Assembly: GCA_002316295.1 (NCBI GenBank) | Contig: DCDF01000150.1 | Location: forward strand, 4,866 to 26,262 | Source of the DNA: Syntrophaceae bacterium UBA1062 | GTDB lineage: Bacteria > Desulfobacterota > Desulfomonilia > UBA1062 | DNA: 21,397 nt | Direction of reading: 5' to 3' | Shown: in pieces, positions 7,591-14,176 of the stretch | Position numbering within the stretch: position 1 is the first letter of the stretch | How the letters are laid out: each line of letters begins with the position of its first letter | The notes under the pieces: model-generated | Database searches by the model: none | Told to the model about the DNA's origin: nothing | Seen by the model: the letters and a program-made list of their open reading frames with translations, nothing else | Translations under genes and position numbers: made by a program

Positions 7591-7806
7591 ATGGACGATC
7601 GGGGAAAGGCTAGAGTGGTGACCTTGGAAGAATACAGAGCGCAGCGTTCGGAAAAATGGGACGACGTGAGGCCGGTGGTGATCTATTTTGCCGGTGAGCG
7701 GTTCGTCGTGGAGTATCACAAGCGTTTCGACCCCATGACCACCCCGGTGGTTGCCATGGTCCATTCCTACCTGGGGAACATCGCACTCACCCAGAACGAT
7801 AACTGA
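7591..7806 (+). CDS. Unrecognised small protein, up to 71 aa
   Basis: No family recognised. The boundaries given use the ATG at 7591, which has no ribosome-binding site. A purine-rich GGGGAAAGG at 7601-7609 is well placed for the GTG codons at 7615 or 7618, giving a 62-63 residue protein beginning VTLEEYRAQRSEKW; I think that is the likelier true start. The product is soluble and compact, with strands such as RPVVIYFAGERFVVEYHKRF and a C-terminal hydrophobic segment VVAMVHSYLGNIAL. It lies 43 bases after the fused MinD-type ATPase gene, on the same strand and probably the same transcript, so a small partner or regulator of that ATPase is a reasonable guess, not more. Confidence 0.6.
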   Translation: MDDRGKARVVTLEEYRAQRSEKWDDVRPVVIYFAGERFVVEYHKRFDPMTTPVVAMVHSYLGNIALTQNDN

Positions 7807-7918
7807 GCCTGTTGCTATGCTCACTCCTTTCAGTGATCTCTTTCTGTAGAAGATCCTGAGCATATGCAAGAGAAATACCGGTGGTGCCGCACGCGGCGGA
7901 CGTCTGATTCCATTTGTC

Positions 7919-7947
7919 TTGCCAATGTGCATTCTTTGCTCTATTAA
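7919..7947 (+). promoter_or_regulatory. Candidate promoter of the response regulator gene
   Basis: TTGCCA at 7919-7924, a 17-base spacer and TATTAA at 7942-7947, in a stretch richer in A+T than its surroundings (about 7807-7957). The ATG at 7958 is ten bases after the -10 box and no Shine-Dalgarno site is present, so the transcript would have a leader of only about four bases. Confidence 0.45.
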
Positions 7948-7957
7948 ATAGCGATAT

Positions 7958-8647
7958 ATGACACTTCCCAAAGACGATAATGAAAGAAAAGTCCTTGTCA
8001 TCGACGACGACGAGGGCGACTGCTGCCTGGTGGAGGACATCCTCAGCGAAGAGGGTTTTCATGTCGTCAAGGCGGTCGGCGGCGAGATGGGCATACGCAT
8101 CCTCTCCGAAGAGGAGTTCCCGGTCGTCATCACCGACCTGAGGATGCCGGATGTCGACGGGCTGGCGGTCATCGATTTCGTACGCAAACGGCGAATGGAG
8201 TCTCTGATCGTGGTCATAACGGGCTTCGCGAGCGTCAACAGCGTCATCGAGGCCCTGAGGCTGGGGGCATACGACTATATCCTGAAGCCCTTCGGTGCGG
8301 ACCTCCTCAAGTTCACTGTTCAGAGGGCCTTCGACTACATCGCTCTGAGGGATGAGAAAGACCGGCTGAAGTTCTTCGAAGTGATCACCCAGCTGGCGAG
8401 CACCACGGCTCACGAGGTGTTCCAGCCGCTGACCGTGCTCATGGGAGAAACGAAGGGAATCCTGAGGACTTCCGATGATGCCTCTGTCAGGGAGATGGCC
8501 GAGCATATTCTGGAGGAGGCCCGGAAGATCCGGGACATCATCCGGAAGATGGACAATCTCAACGGATACGTCATCAAGACTTTCCCCGGCGGCCACTCCA
8601 TCATCGATATCGAAAAGGGCTCATCGGGCCGGACGAACATCGAGTAA
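7958..8647 (+). CDS. Receiver domain joined to histidine-kinase DHp-like domain, no ATPase
   Basis: A 229-residue two-component protein. Residues 10-125 are a complete receiver domain: KVLVIDDDEGD with acidic pocket Asp16/Asp17, phosphoacceptor Asp60 in VVITDLRMPDVDG, Thr88 in VVITGFAS, and Lys110 in YILKPFG. From about 137 the sequence resembles the dimerisation/phosphotransfer helix pair of histidine kinases. AHEVFQPLTVLMGE has His152 at the position of the phospho-His in the usual HE-x-x-x-PLT H-box. A second helix, HILEEARKIRDIIRKMDNL, follows, and the tail HSIIDIEKGSS resembles the linker just before a kinase ATPase domain, which is absent. It could pass phosphate between Asp and His or sequester a partner kinase. 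No kinase is adjacent. The conserved receiver start near residue 10 supports the first ATG. Confidence 0.85.
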   Translation: MTLPKDDNERKVLVIDDDEGDCCLVEDILSEEGFHVVKAVGGEMGIRILSEEEFPVVITDLRMPDVDGLAVIDFVRKRRMESLIVVITGFASVNSVIEALRLGAYDYILKPFGADLLKFTVQRAFDYIALRDEKDRLKFFEVITQLASTTAHEVFQPLTVLMGETKGILRTSDDASVREMAEHILEEARKIRDIIRKMDNLNGYVIKTFPGGHSIIDIEKGSSGRTNIE

Positions 8648-8723
8648 CCGCTTCCTCCCATCCGTATTTCCCGGAGATTCCGCAATCTTGCCATAAATGA
8701 TGATATGGCGGCAGGGACGGATG

Positions 8724-8732
8724 TGGTATATC
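8724..8732 (+). promoter_or_regulatory. Possible extended -10 element before the hydrolase gene
   Basis: TGG at 8724-8726 directly before TATATC at 8727-8732 fits a TGn-extended -10 box. No matching -35 is visible at 15-18 bases. The ATG at 8739 lies six bases further on, which would make the message leaderless. This is a short match and could be chance. Confidence 0.25.
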
Positions 8733-8738
8733 AAGACT

Positions 8739-9890
8739 ATGAAGATCCTGGGCCTGGCCTTGCTGGCACTCATGGCATCGGCGCCGGCTTGCGCCGGTGA
8801 GCGCAGTGTGGAGACGCGCCCGCGGACCTGTGTGCTCAGGGTCATCTACAACGGCGAAAGCCTGCGTGCCTGGTATCTCCTCATCGACGCCAGAAGCCCG
8901 GCCGAGCGCGAAAAAGACGCGAAAACCGGCGCCCTCGGGGGACCGGTGATCGTCTTTTTCCAGGGCCATGCCCAGAGACCGTCCGACGCCTATGCATTCA
9001 GCTCGGAGCTGGCGCTCGGATGCAGGTCGGGCATTGTTGTCGTGCCGGTGAGCGACACACCGTACGGCGCAGATGAGCGCCTGCGCGGCGACAGGGGCAA
9101 GGAGGCCGTCCTCATGGCAGTGGTGAGGACGGCGCTCGCATCCCGCGGCATCGGGGTTCGCGGTCTCCCTCCCGATGATGGAGAGGTCCGCGTCCTGAGC
9201 GAAGAGGCTGTTCCCGACCCGGCGGCATGTGCCGTTTCCGCACGGCTGGTCGCCGTCGGATGGTCCCACGGCGGCATTCTCGCACGGCGGATCGCCCACG
9301 CCTATCCCGCTGCGGTCGCGGGCCTGGGCCAGGTATGTCCGGCAGGGTACGAGCCCGGAGGGCCTCTTTCCCTGACCGGCAGGTTTGCCCTCGAGTCGGT
9401 GCGGATCTCGAAGCTTTTCGCAGGGGGCGGTGCAGGAGACGCGCTCATGTCCGCCTGGGGGTTCACGAAAGGTGTTGCGGGCGATTTCGCCAGATCGGTT
9501 GCGGGTGCCGTCGTGCATCGCCACCCCGCCAAGATATTGAGGGTGGGAAGGGACATCAGGGACTGCAGTCTGTACTGCGACGGCGGGAATTTCGGCGTCG
9601 GCCGCATCGAGCGGGTGGCGGTGATCTTCGGCGCCGAAGATACCTGCATGAGCCCGCAGAGAATCCTGGGCGGTACTTGCGCCTCAGGCGTCGAGCAGGA
9701 AACGGCTCAGAGATTCTGGGAGCGGTACTATCCGGAAGCGCTCTCTGCAGGCGCCGCCCTTTCGCTGGAAGTGCTTCCCGGAACGCACCTCGCCCCCGTC
9801 ACTCACAGCAGGCTCTATGCGGAGCGCCTGCTGAGGAACCTCGGGGAGAAGGCCGATTTTTCAGAGGGCGAAGGAGAAGAGCGGCTGTGA
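8739..9890 (+). CDS. Exported alpha/beta hydrolase
   Basis: From the ATG at 8739 (383 residues) the protein begins MKILGLALLALMASAPACAG, a compact Sec signal peptide cleaved near residue 20. In-frame ATGs at 8697 and 8721 would lengthen the N-region; none has a convincing ribosome site (AGGGA lies three bases before 8721). The mature part shows an alpha/beta-hydrolase pattern: strand GGPVIVFFQGHA, the nucleophile elbow VAVGWSHGG with Ser176, a strand with acid VAVIFGAEDT (Asp301), and PGTHLAP with His350. Several Cys pairs (for example RDCSLYCDGG) fit an oxidising periplasmic location. A long insert between the first strand and the elbow is unlike small esterases. The substrate is unknown. 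The stop overlaps the nuclease start (GTGA), so the two are coupled. Confidence 0.78.
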   Translation: MKILGLALLALMASAPACAGERSVETRPRTCVLRVIYNGESLRAWYLLIDARSPAEREKDAKTGALGGPVIVFFQGHAQRPSDAYAFSSELALGCRSGIVVVPVSDTPYGADERLRGDRGKEAVLMAVVRTALASRGIGVRGLPPDDGEVRVLSEEAVPDPAACAVSARLVAVGWSHGGILARRIAHAYPAAVAGLGQVCPAGYEPGGPLSLTGRFALESVRISKLFAGGGAGDALMSAWGFTKGVAGDFARSVAGAVVHRHPAKILRVGRDIRDCSLYCDGGNFGVGRIERVAVIFGAEDTCMSPQRILGGTCASGVEQETAQRFWERYYPEALSAGAALSLEVLPGTHLAPVTHSRLYAERLLRNLGEKADFSEGEGEERL

Positions 9891-10354
9891 GAAATTACGT
9901 GCGCTGGCCCCTGGTGGTCCTCATGGCCGTACTCCTCGTGTCCCTGCTCCGCTGGGCCGGAAGCCTCGATATCCATGAAGTGACCGAGGTTTACGACGGC
10001 GACACGATCCGGATCGACGACGGGCGGAATATCCGGCTCATAGGCGTCGATGCACCCGAGGTGGACTCGCCCTATTCGAAGGAAGAGCCGTTCGGCAGAG
10101 AGAGCAGGGAGCATCTCGAAAAACTCCTGGCCGGCAGGAAGGTGCAGATCAGGGTAGGGGCGACCCCTCTGGACCGCTACGGGAGGACCCTGGCATACGT
10201 CTATGCCGACGATGTGCTCATCAACGGGCGCATCATAAGAGACGGCTGGGCGCAGGCGGATGTCCGCTTCGATTATAAAAACAGGGACCTCTTCGCGGCC
10301 TACGAGAAAGAGGCCCGGGCGAAGAGAATCGGGATGTGGAAGCATTCGCCCTGA
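9887..10354 (+). CDS. Membrane-anchored or secreted thermonuclease (SNase family)
   Basis: A 155-residue staphylococcal-nuclease-like enzyme, expected to cut DNA and RNA with Ca2+ outside the cytoplasm. The GTG at 9887 overlaps the stop of the hydrolase and gives VRNYVRWPLVVLMAVLLVSL, a hydrophobic N-terminal anchor or signal (about 7-21). The core is intact: EVYDGDTIRI (Asp37, Asp39), IRLIGVDAPE with Arg50, Asp55 and Glu58 matching SNase Arg35, Asp40 and Glu43, and LDRYGRTLAYVY with Arg100 matching Arg87. The C-terminal AKRIGMWKHSP is the usual ending. A longer frame from 9227 runs through the hydrolase gene and is not used. Coupling to an exported hydrolase suggests a shared scavenging or defence role, which is inference. 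Confidence 0.93.
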   Translation: MRNYVRWPLVVLMAVLLVSLLRWAGSLDIHEVTEVYDGDTIRIDDGRNIRLIGVDAPEVDSPYSKEEPFGRESREHLEKLLAGRKVQIRVGATPLDRYGRTLAYVYADDVLINGRIIRDGWAQADVRFDYKNRDLFAAYEKEARAKRIGMWKHSP

Positions 10355-10476
10355 TCAGGCGGCGGGCTTTGTCCGGTTGAGGCCTGTTGATTTCGTCTTC
10401 GGGGGATTCCTCTTCTTCCTCTTCCCTTGGTGAGAGGACCCGGGAGGGGGAATGACCAGACAGCTCCCCGATGCCC

Positions 10477-10501
10477 CGCCGCCCGGCTCAAGGGGGCGGC
10501 G
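10477..10501 (-). terminator. GC-rich 8-bp hairpin after the small membrane protein gene
   Basis: CGCCGCCC (10477-10484) pairs with GGGCGGCG (10494-10501) around a nine-base loop. It lies just past the stop of the minus-strand gene ending at 10508 and also downstream of the plus-strand nuclease. Neither side has a T-run, so termination in either direction is only possible, not shown. Confidence 0.35.
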
Positions 10502-10507
10502 CAGTGC

Positions 10508-10783
10508 TCATCCATAACGGTTCCGAAGCATCGATCCGATGAAGAGCAGTACCAGCCCGACGACAATGAGGGCCGCGAAGAGCGGGCATGCAGCAAGCGC
10601 ATTTGCCGCCGCGGGAACTGTCCGGACCGTATCGGCAAGGAAATCGGGCCCTCTCTCCACGAGCGTGAGCACGCTGTACTGCGTCCAGGTGTTGTGCATG
10701 AGATACATCAATCCCTGATAGACCAGCAGGCACAGGCCGCCGACAGACCCGGCGATGCCGGCCAGTAGGAATATCTTCTCCAC
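10508..10783 (-). CDS. Small two-helix membrane protein, unrecognised
   Basis: A 91-residue protein starting at a GTG (10783-10781) placed five bases after a strong AGAGGAG ribosome site. The longer frame from 10816 lacks such a site. It begins VEKIFLLAGIAGSVGGLCLLVYQGLMYL, a transmembrane helix, followed by a loop with NTWTQYSVLTLVERGPDFL. A second helix, PLFAALIVVGLVLLFIGSML, ends in a basic NRYG tail. By charge, both ends are probably near the inner face. No family is recognised. It stands alone on the minus strand between the nuclease and ppiD. Confidence 0.7.
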   Translation of the reverse strand: MEKIFLLAGIAGSVGGLCLLVYQGLMYLMHNTWTQYSVLTLVERGPDFLADTVRTVPAAANALAACPLFAALIVVGLVLLFIGSMLRNRYG

Positions 10784-10944
10784 GGCATTCTCCTCTCGGA
10801 TCAGGAACTCTCGCACTGCCTAGGGACCGATGTATAGCACATCGCCTCCCGAAGGGGAACACCCCGGTGCACAAAACATCCGGGATTCAGTGGCATAGGG
10901 GCTCTCCGACCGTGCGGGGCGGGTTTGAGCGGGAAATGAAATCC

Positions 10945-10973
10945 TTGCAATAATTCCCATATTCATCTATCTT
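10945..10973 (+). promoter_or_regulatory. Candidate promoter of ppiD
   Basis: TTGCAA at 10945-10950, a 17-base spacer, and TATCTT at 10968-10973, in an A+T-rich stretch. Transcription would begin near 10980, leaving about 35 bases of leader that include the AAGGAG ribosome site before the ATG at 11015. Confidence 0.45.
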
Positions 10974-11014
10974 GCGCTTCAATATCGGATGCAGTGACCA
11001 AGAAGGAGTAGCTC

Positions 11015-12883
11015 ATGCTTACATATATGAGAAAGCGGTCCAAGAGCTGGATCACGAAGTTCATATTCGGTGCCATCATCATCGTTTTCATTTTCTGGGG
11101 GGGAAGCGCCTACTGGTCAGGGGAAGCAAACAAGGTCGCCAAGATCGACCGTTATATCATCACCCAGCAGCAGTTCGCCAAGGCATACAGCGATGCCCTG
11201 AGGCTTTACCAGGCAAGACTGGGCGACGCATTCACCCCCGAGGTCCTCGCACAGCTCGACCTGAAAAAGACCGTGCTCGATCAGATGATCAATGACTATA
11301 TCGTGGACGATGAAGCCAGGAAGCTGGGCGTGAGCGTGTCGGATGAAGAGCTTCAGGAGGCCATCCGGACATTCCCCGCTTTCCAGCAGAACGGCCAGTT
11401 CAGCATCGACAGCTACAAGCGGCTTCTGCAGTACCAGAGAATGACCCCTGCTGAGTTCGAAGAGCAGCAGCGCAAGGCCCTTTTCCAGCAGAGAGTCTAT
11501 TCCATGATCACCGAGAATATCATCGTCTCCCCCCAGGAGGTGGAGGCCTACTATCAGTACCAGAACGATTCGTTCAACCTCAATTATCTGGCTGTCGACG
11601 CGAAGTCGTTCAGCAAGGATGCGGTCGTCGGCGATGAGGAGGCGGCCGCCTATTATGAAGCGAACAAGGAGCGCTACAAAATAGCGCCCAGGATCGTCCT
11701 GACCGCTGTCCTGTTCCCGGTGGAGCAGTATTTCGACGAAGCCGCGGTAAGCGTGGATGAGGCAAGAGACTACTACGACTCCCACCGGCAGGAGTTTGCC
11801 GAAGAGGCGAAGATTCACGGGAGGCACATTCTTATCCGGGTTCCTCAGGATGCGGACCAGACCACCATCGACAAGAAGCGCGCCGCAGCGCAGAAGATCT
11901 ATGATCAGGTGAAGGCGGGAGGGAACTTCGCCGAGCTGGCGAAGAAATACTCGGAAGACCCCGGCACGAGTGCGGCGGGCGGCGATATCGGCACTGTGCC
12001 TCAGAGCTCCCTGCCGGCCTCCATTGCCGAGGCGTTCTCCGGCATGAAGCGCGGAGAGGTGAGAGGCCCGGTCCAGACAGCACTCGGTTTTCACGTGCTG
12101 AAGCTCGAGAATAAATCGGAAGCGAAGCAGAGATCCTTCGAAGAGGTGTCCGCTTCCATAGTCGAGAGGATGAGGTATCAGCGGGCGATGGCCATTGCAC
12201 GCGACGAGGCCGGCAATGCGCACATGGAGCTCTTCGAGCAGGGAATCACCGATCTGGCGGACTATGCCGAGTCGAGAGGCCTGGAAACCCGGGAGATCGG
12301 GCCTTTCGCGGAGGGCGAGAACATCGGTGTGGCCGGCAGCGAGGAAGTTGCACGGCAGGCATTCATGCTTCCACAGGGTGAGATCGGCGCTGTCGTGGAG
12401 ACAGACGAGGGCTGCATGATCTACATGGTCAGGGAGAAGATAGCGGCCCGCATCCCTGAGCTCCAGGAGATCAGAAGCAGAGTCGTCGAGGACGTGCTGA
12501 CCGAGAAGTCTCTCGAAAAGGCGAAGGAGCATGCCGGAGACCTGGCGAAGAAAACTCTCGCCGAGCTGAACGCCATGAGCCCGGAGAGCACCGGGGAATT
12601 CAGGAGAACATCGTACCTGGTGCCGAAGCTCGGCATGATCGAGGGGCTGCAGGACGACCTCGGCAGTCTGCAGGACCCCAAGGTCTACACACACCGGAAC
12701 ACGGTCTACGTGGTCTGGCTCAAGGAAAAGAAAGAAGCGCTCGCCTCGGGAGCCGGTGAGAACGAGCTGAAGAGAATCCGCGAAGAGCTCCTTTTGCGGA
12801 AAAAGGAGATGGCCATCAAGGCATTCATCGAAGAAGCCCGCAAGCGCCATGACGTGGTGATCGATTACGCGAAGATCACCTGA
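11015..12883 (+). CDS. ppiD: PpiD/SurA-type membrane-anchored peptidyl-prolyl isomerase
   Basis: This 622-residue protein has the PpiD plan: a short cytoplasmic tail MLTYMRKRSKSWITK, one transmembrane helix (about 15-31, FIFGAIIIVFIFWGGS), and a long periplasmic part. The SurA-N-like chaperone region (about 45-200) includes LDQMINDYIVDDEARKLGV. A parvulin (PPIC) domain at about 267-365 contains IHGRHILIRV, NFAELAKKYSEDPGTSAAGGDIG and TALGFHVLKLE, then a second, more divergent chaperone half follows. PpiD sits at the Sec translocon and helps newly exported proteins fold. The parvulin domain keeps the GRHIL, SEDPGT and GFHVLK elements, so isomerase activity is plausible; E. coli PpiD's is absent or weak. 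A strong AAGGAG precedes the ATG. It is a single-gene transcript ended by the terminator at 12929-12964. Confidence 0.93.
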   Translation: MLTYMRKRSKSWITKFIFGAIIIVFIFWGGSAYWSGEANKVAKIDRYIITQQQFAKAYSDALRLYQARLGDAFTPEVLAQLDLKKTVLDQMINDYIVDDEARKLGVSVSDEELQEAIRTFPAFQQNGQFSIDSYKRLLQYQRMTPAEFEEQQRKALFQQRVYSMITENIIVSPQEVEAYYQYQNDSFNLNYLAVDAKSFSKDAVVGDEEAAAYYEANKERYKIAPRIVLTAVLFPVEQYFDEAAVSVDEARDYYDSHRQEFAEEAKIHGRHILIRVPQDADQTTIDKKRAAAQKIYDQVKAGGNFAELAKKYSEDPGTSAAGGDIGTVPQSSLPASIAEAFSGMKRGEVRGPVQTALGFHVLKLENKSEAKQRSFEEVSASIVERMRYQRAMAIARDEAGNAHMELFEQGITDLADYAESRGLETREIGPFAEGENIGVAGSEEVARQAFMLPQGEIGAVVETDEGCMIYMVREKIAARIPELQEIRSRVVEDVLTEKSLEKAKEHAGDLAKKTLAELNAMSPESTGEFRRTSYLVPKLGMIEGLQDDLGSLQDPKVYTHRNTVYVVWLKEKKEALASGAGENELKRIREELLLRKKEMAIKAFIEEARKRHDVVIDYAKIT

Positions 12884-12928
12884 TGCGGTCGGCTCGAGAG
12901 CCCCTGTTCCGTCATCTGAGGAAGCCGG

Positions 12929-12964
12929 AGGCCGGAAGCTTGAAAAACGCTTCCGGCCTTTTCT
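12929..12964 (+). terminator. Intrinsic terminator of ppiD
   Basis: AGGCCGGAAGC (12929-12939) pairs perfectly with GCTTCCGGCCT (12949-12959) around a nine-base A-rich loop and runs into TTTTCT at 12959-12964. It begins 46 bases after the ppiD stop. It works only in the plus direction, since the minus-strand exit has no T-run. Confidence 0.92.
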
Positions 12965-13051
12965 GTCAGGCCATTCTCCCCGATCTCGCCGGGAACTCAA
13001 CGTGCGTGTCTGTTCCTGTTGCATCCGAGGGCTCGTCCGCAATGCGCCGGG

Positions 13052-13609
13052 TCACTCGTGTTCAACGGCCCTGTGCAGCTCCGAGTATATGCGTACGAGC
13101 CTGGAAAACTCATAGTGGGCGTTCAGCCCGCTCGGGCTCGGCAGCACCCAGACCGCCGTCCGCCCGATGGTCCGATCCTGCCTGCCCGGCACTGTTCCCG
13201 GAAGATCGAAGGCGGTGCGGTAAGCCCCGATCCCCAGGAATGCGACAAATCGGGGCCGGTAGTGCAAAACCTTGGCTTCAAGCCTTCGCGCCCCTTCCTT
13301 AAGCTCCCGGCGGCTCAGGTCGCGGGCCCCTGCGGTGGACCGCTCAACGATATTCGTCAAGCCATAGCCGCTTTCAAGAAGCTCATGCTCCTCGAAAGGC
13401 GACAGGAGCCGCCGGGTGAACCCGGACGCATGAATCACCGGCCAGAAGCGGTTTCCCGGGCGCGCGAAATGGTGACCTACTGCGCCTGAGTACAAGCCGG
13501 GGTTGATGCCGCAAAACAGAACGCGCAGACCGGGGGCGATGAGATCGGGGACAATCCTTCCCTCGGCTGCGAGGATCTCTTTCCGGGTGGGCGTATGCCG
13601 CTGTACCAC
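13052..13609 (-). CDS. mug: G/T(U)-mismatch-specific DNA glycosylase Mug
   Basis: Mug/TDG-family enzymes remove uracil, thymine or etheno-cytosine opposite guanine and begin base-excision repair. The 185-residue product has the family active-site motif VLFCGINPGLYSG, with Asn36 as the catalytic asparagine, followed by HHFARPGNRFWP. The intercalation-loop motif LPSPSGLNAHY lies near residue 156, and the middle GYGLTNIVERST matches the family's TN(L/I)V element. The start is a GTG at 13609; it is the only start codon between an upstream in-frame TAA and the conserved core, although no Shine-Dalgarno site is visible. It lies 33 bases downstream of the GlsB-type gene and is probably read from that gene's promoter. 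Confidence 0.93.
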   Translation of the reverse strand: MVQRHTPTRKEILAAEGRIVPDLIAPGLRVLFCGINPGLYSGAVGHHFARPGNRFWPVIHASGFTRRLLSPFEEHELLESGYGLTNIVERSTAGARDLSRRELKEGARRLEAKVLHYRPRFVAFLGIGAYRTAFDLPGTVPGRQDRTIGRTAVWVLPSPSGLNAHYEFSRLVRIYSELHRAVEHE

Positions 13610-13642
13610 GGGAGAGAGGGATCGAAGATCACGTTACAGATG

Positions 13643-13918
13643 CTATTTTCTGTATTCCCTGTGTGCTCTGCTGGCGACGAATTGCCGGTATATTGCCAGG
13701 AGGAGGATCGCCCCCAGCAGCGCAATGATGATACTCCACAGGTTGAAGCCGGTAACAGTCCCCAGCCCGGCGAGCGAGGCAATGGCCCCGCCGACGACGG
13801 CACCCGCAATTCCGATGAGAATGGTGACAATGATTCCCCCGGGATCTCTGCCGGGCATTATCCACTTTGCCAGGATACCGGCAACCAGACCGAGCAGGAT
13901 CCATGTTAAGATTCCCAT
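13643..13918 (-). CDS. GlsB/YeaQ/YmgE-family small membrane protein
   Basis: A 91-residue, almost wholly hydrophobic protein of the 'transglycosylase-associated' GlsB/YeaQ/YmgE family, found widely as stress-induced inner-membrane proteins of unknown biochemical role. The signature is clear: MGILTWILLGLVAGILAKWIMPGRDPGGI at the start, then Gly-rich helix GIAGAVVGGAIASLAG, and a third helix before a short basic tail RAHREYRK. AAAGGAG sits eight bases before the ATG. A TTGACA on the minus strand at 13989-13984 could be its -35, but the -10 region is poor. Mug follows on the same strand, which hints at joint expression under stress. Confidence 0.9.
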   Translation of the reverse strand: MGILTWILLGLVAGILAKWIMPGRDPGGIIVTILIGIAGAVVGGAIASLAGLGTVTGFNLWSIIIALLGAILLLAIYRQFVASRAHREYRK

Positions 13919-13944
13919 GGGCCTTTCTCCTTTGCTTTGGAAAT

Positions 13945-13977
13945 TGGTAACAGTCTCTCATAACCAATGGTAACCGT
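13945..13977. repeat. Two TGGTAAC(A/C)GT direct repeats, 23 bases apart
   Basis: TGGTAACAGT at 13945-13954 and TGGTAACCGT at 13968-13977 differ at one base and are spaced by about two helical turns. An inverted ATTGGT/ACCAAT pair lies between them. They sit between the start of the GlsB-type gene and its TTGACA box, a place where a regulator could bind. Chance cannot be excluded. Confidence 0.35.
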
Positions 13978-14112
13978 ATGCTCTGTCAAATCAATGTTCC
14001 CCGGCGGGCGTGAGAAGATTACGACCGGCAAAGGTCCGGCGATTGCAGGTCCTTGTCCCGTCAGGGATCGGATCGCCCTTTCCCGCATTCCCCGCATGGC
14101 CGCCTGCCTGCG

Positions 14113-14140
14113 TTGAGAAACCGCCTCGGGCCTCTATCCT
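14113..14140 (+). promoter_or_regulatory. Candidate promoter of the outer-membrane protein gene
   Basis: TTGAGA at 14113-14118 (5 of 6), a 16-base spacer, and TATCCT at 14135-14140. The perfect inverted repeat TCCTTA (14137-14142) / TAAGGA (14150-14155) covers the downstream half of the -10 box and the expected start of transcription, so it could be an operator or a small 5' hairpin. The leader would be about 30 bases and carries AAGGAGG at 14165-14171. Confidence 0.4.
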
Positions 14141-14176
14141 TATTTCCTGTAAGGAATACGTGATAAGGAGGGAGGT

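Noticed and set aside
9227..9886. Long N-terminal extension of the thermonuclease frame
   Set aside because: It overlaps the whole second half of the hydrolase gene in another frame and is Arg-rich. The GTG at 9887 gives a normal anchored SNase with a GTGA overlap.
11117..13042. 641-codon open frame on the minus strand opposite ppiD
   Set aside because: It mirrors ppiD in a high-GC region where stops are rare in the antisense third-position frame. The translation is rich in His/Leu/Gly/Arg with no domain, and the ppiD reading has clear family motifs and a ribosome site.
12884..13051. Possible small gene between ppiD and mug
   Set aside because: The space holds the ppiD terminator, and the open plus-strand frame from 12883 has no ribosome site and continues antisense through mug.
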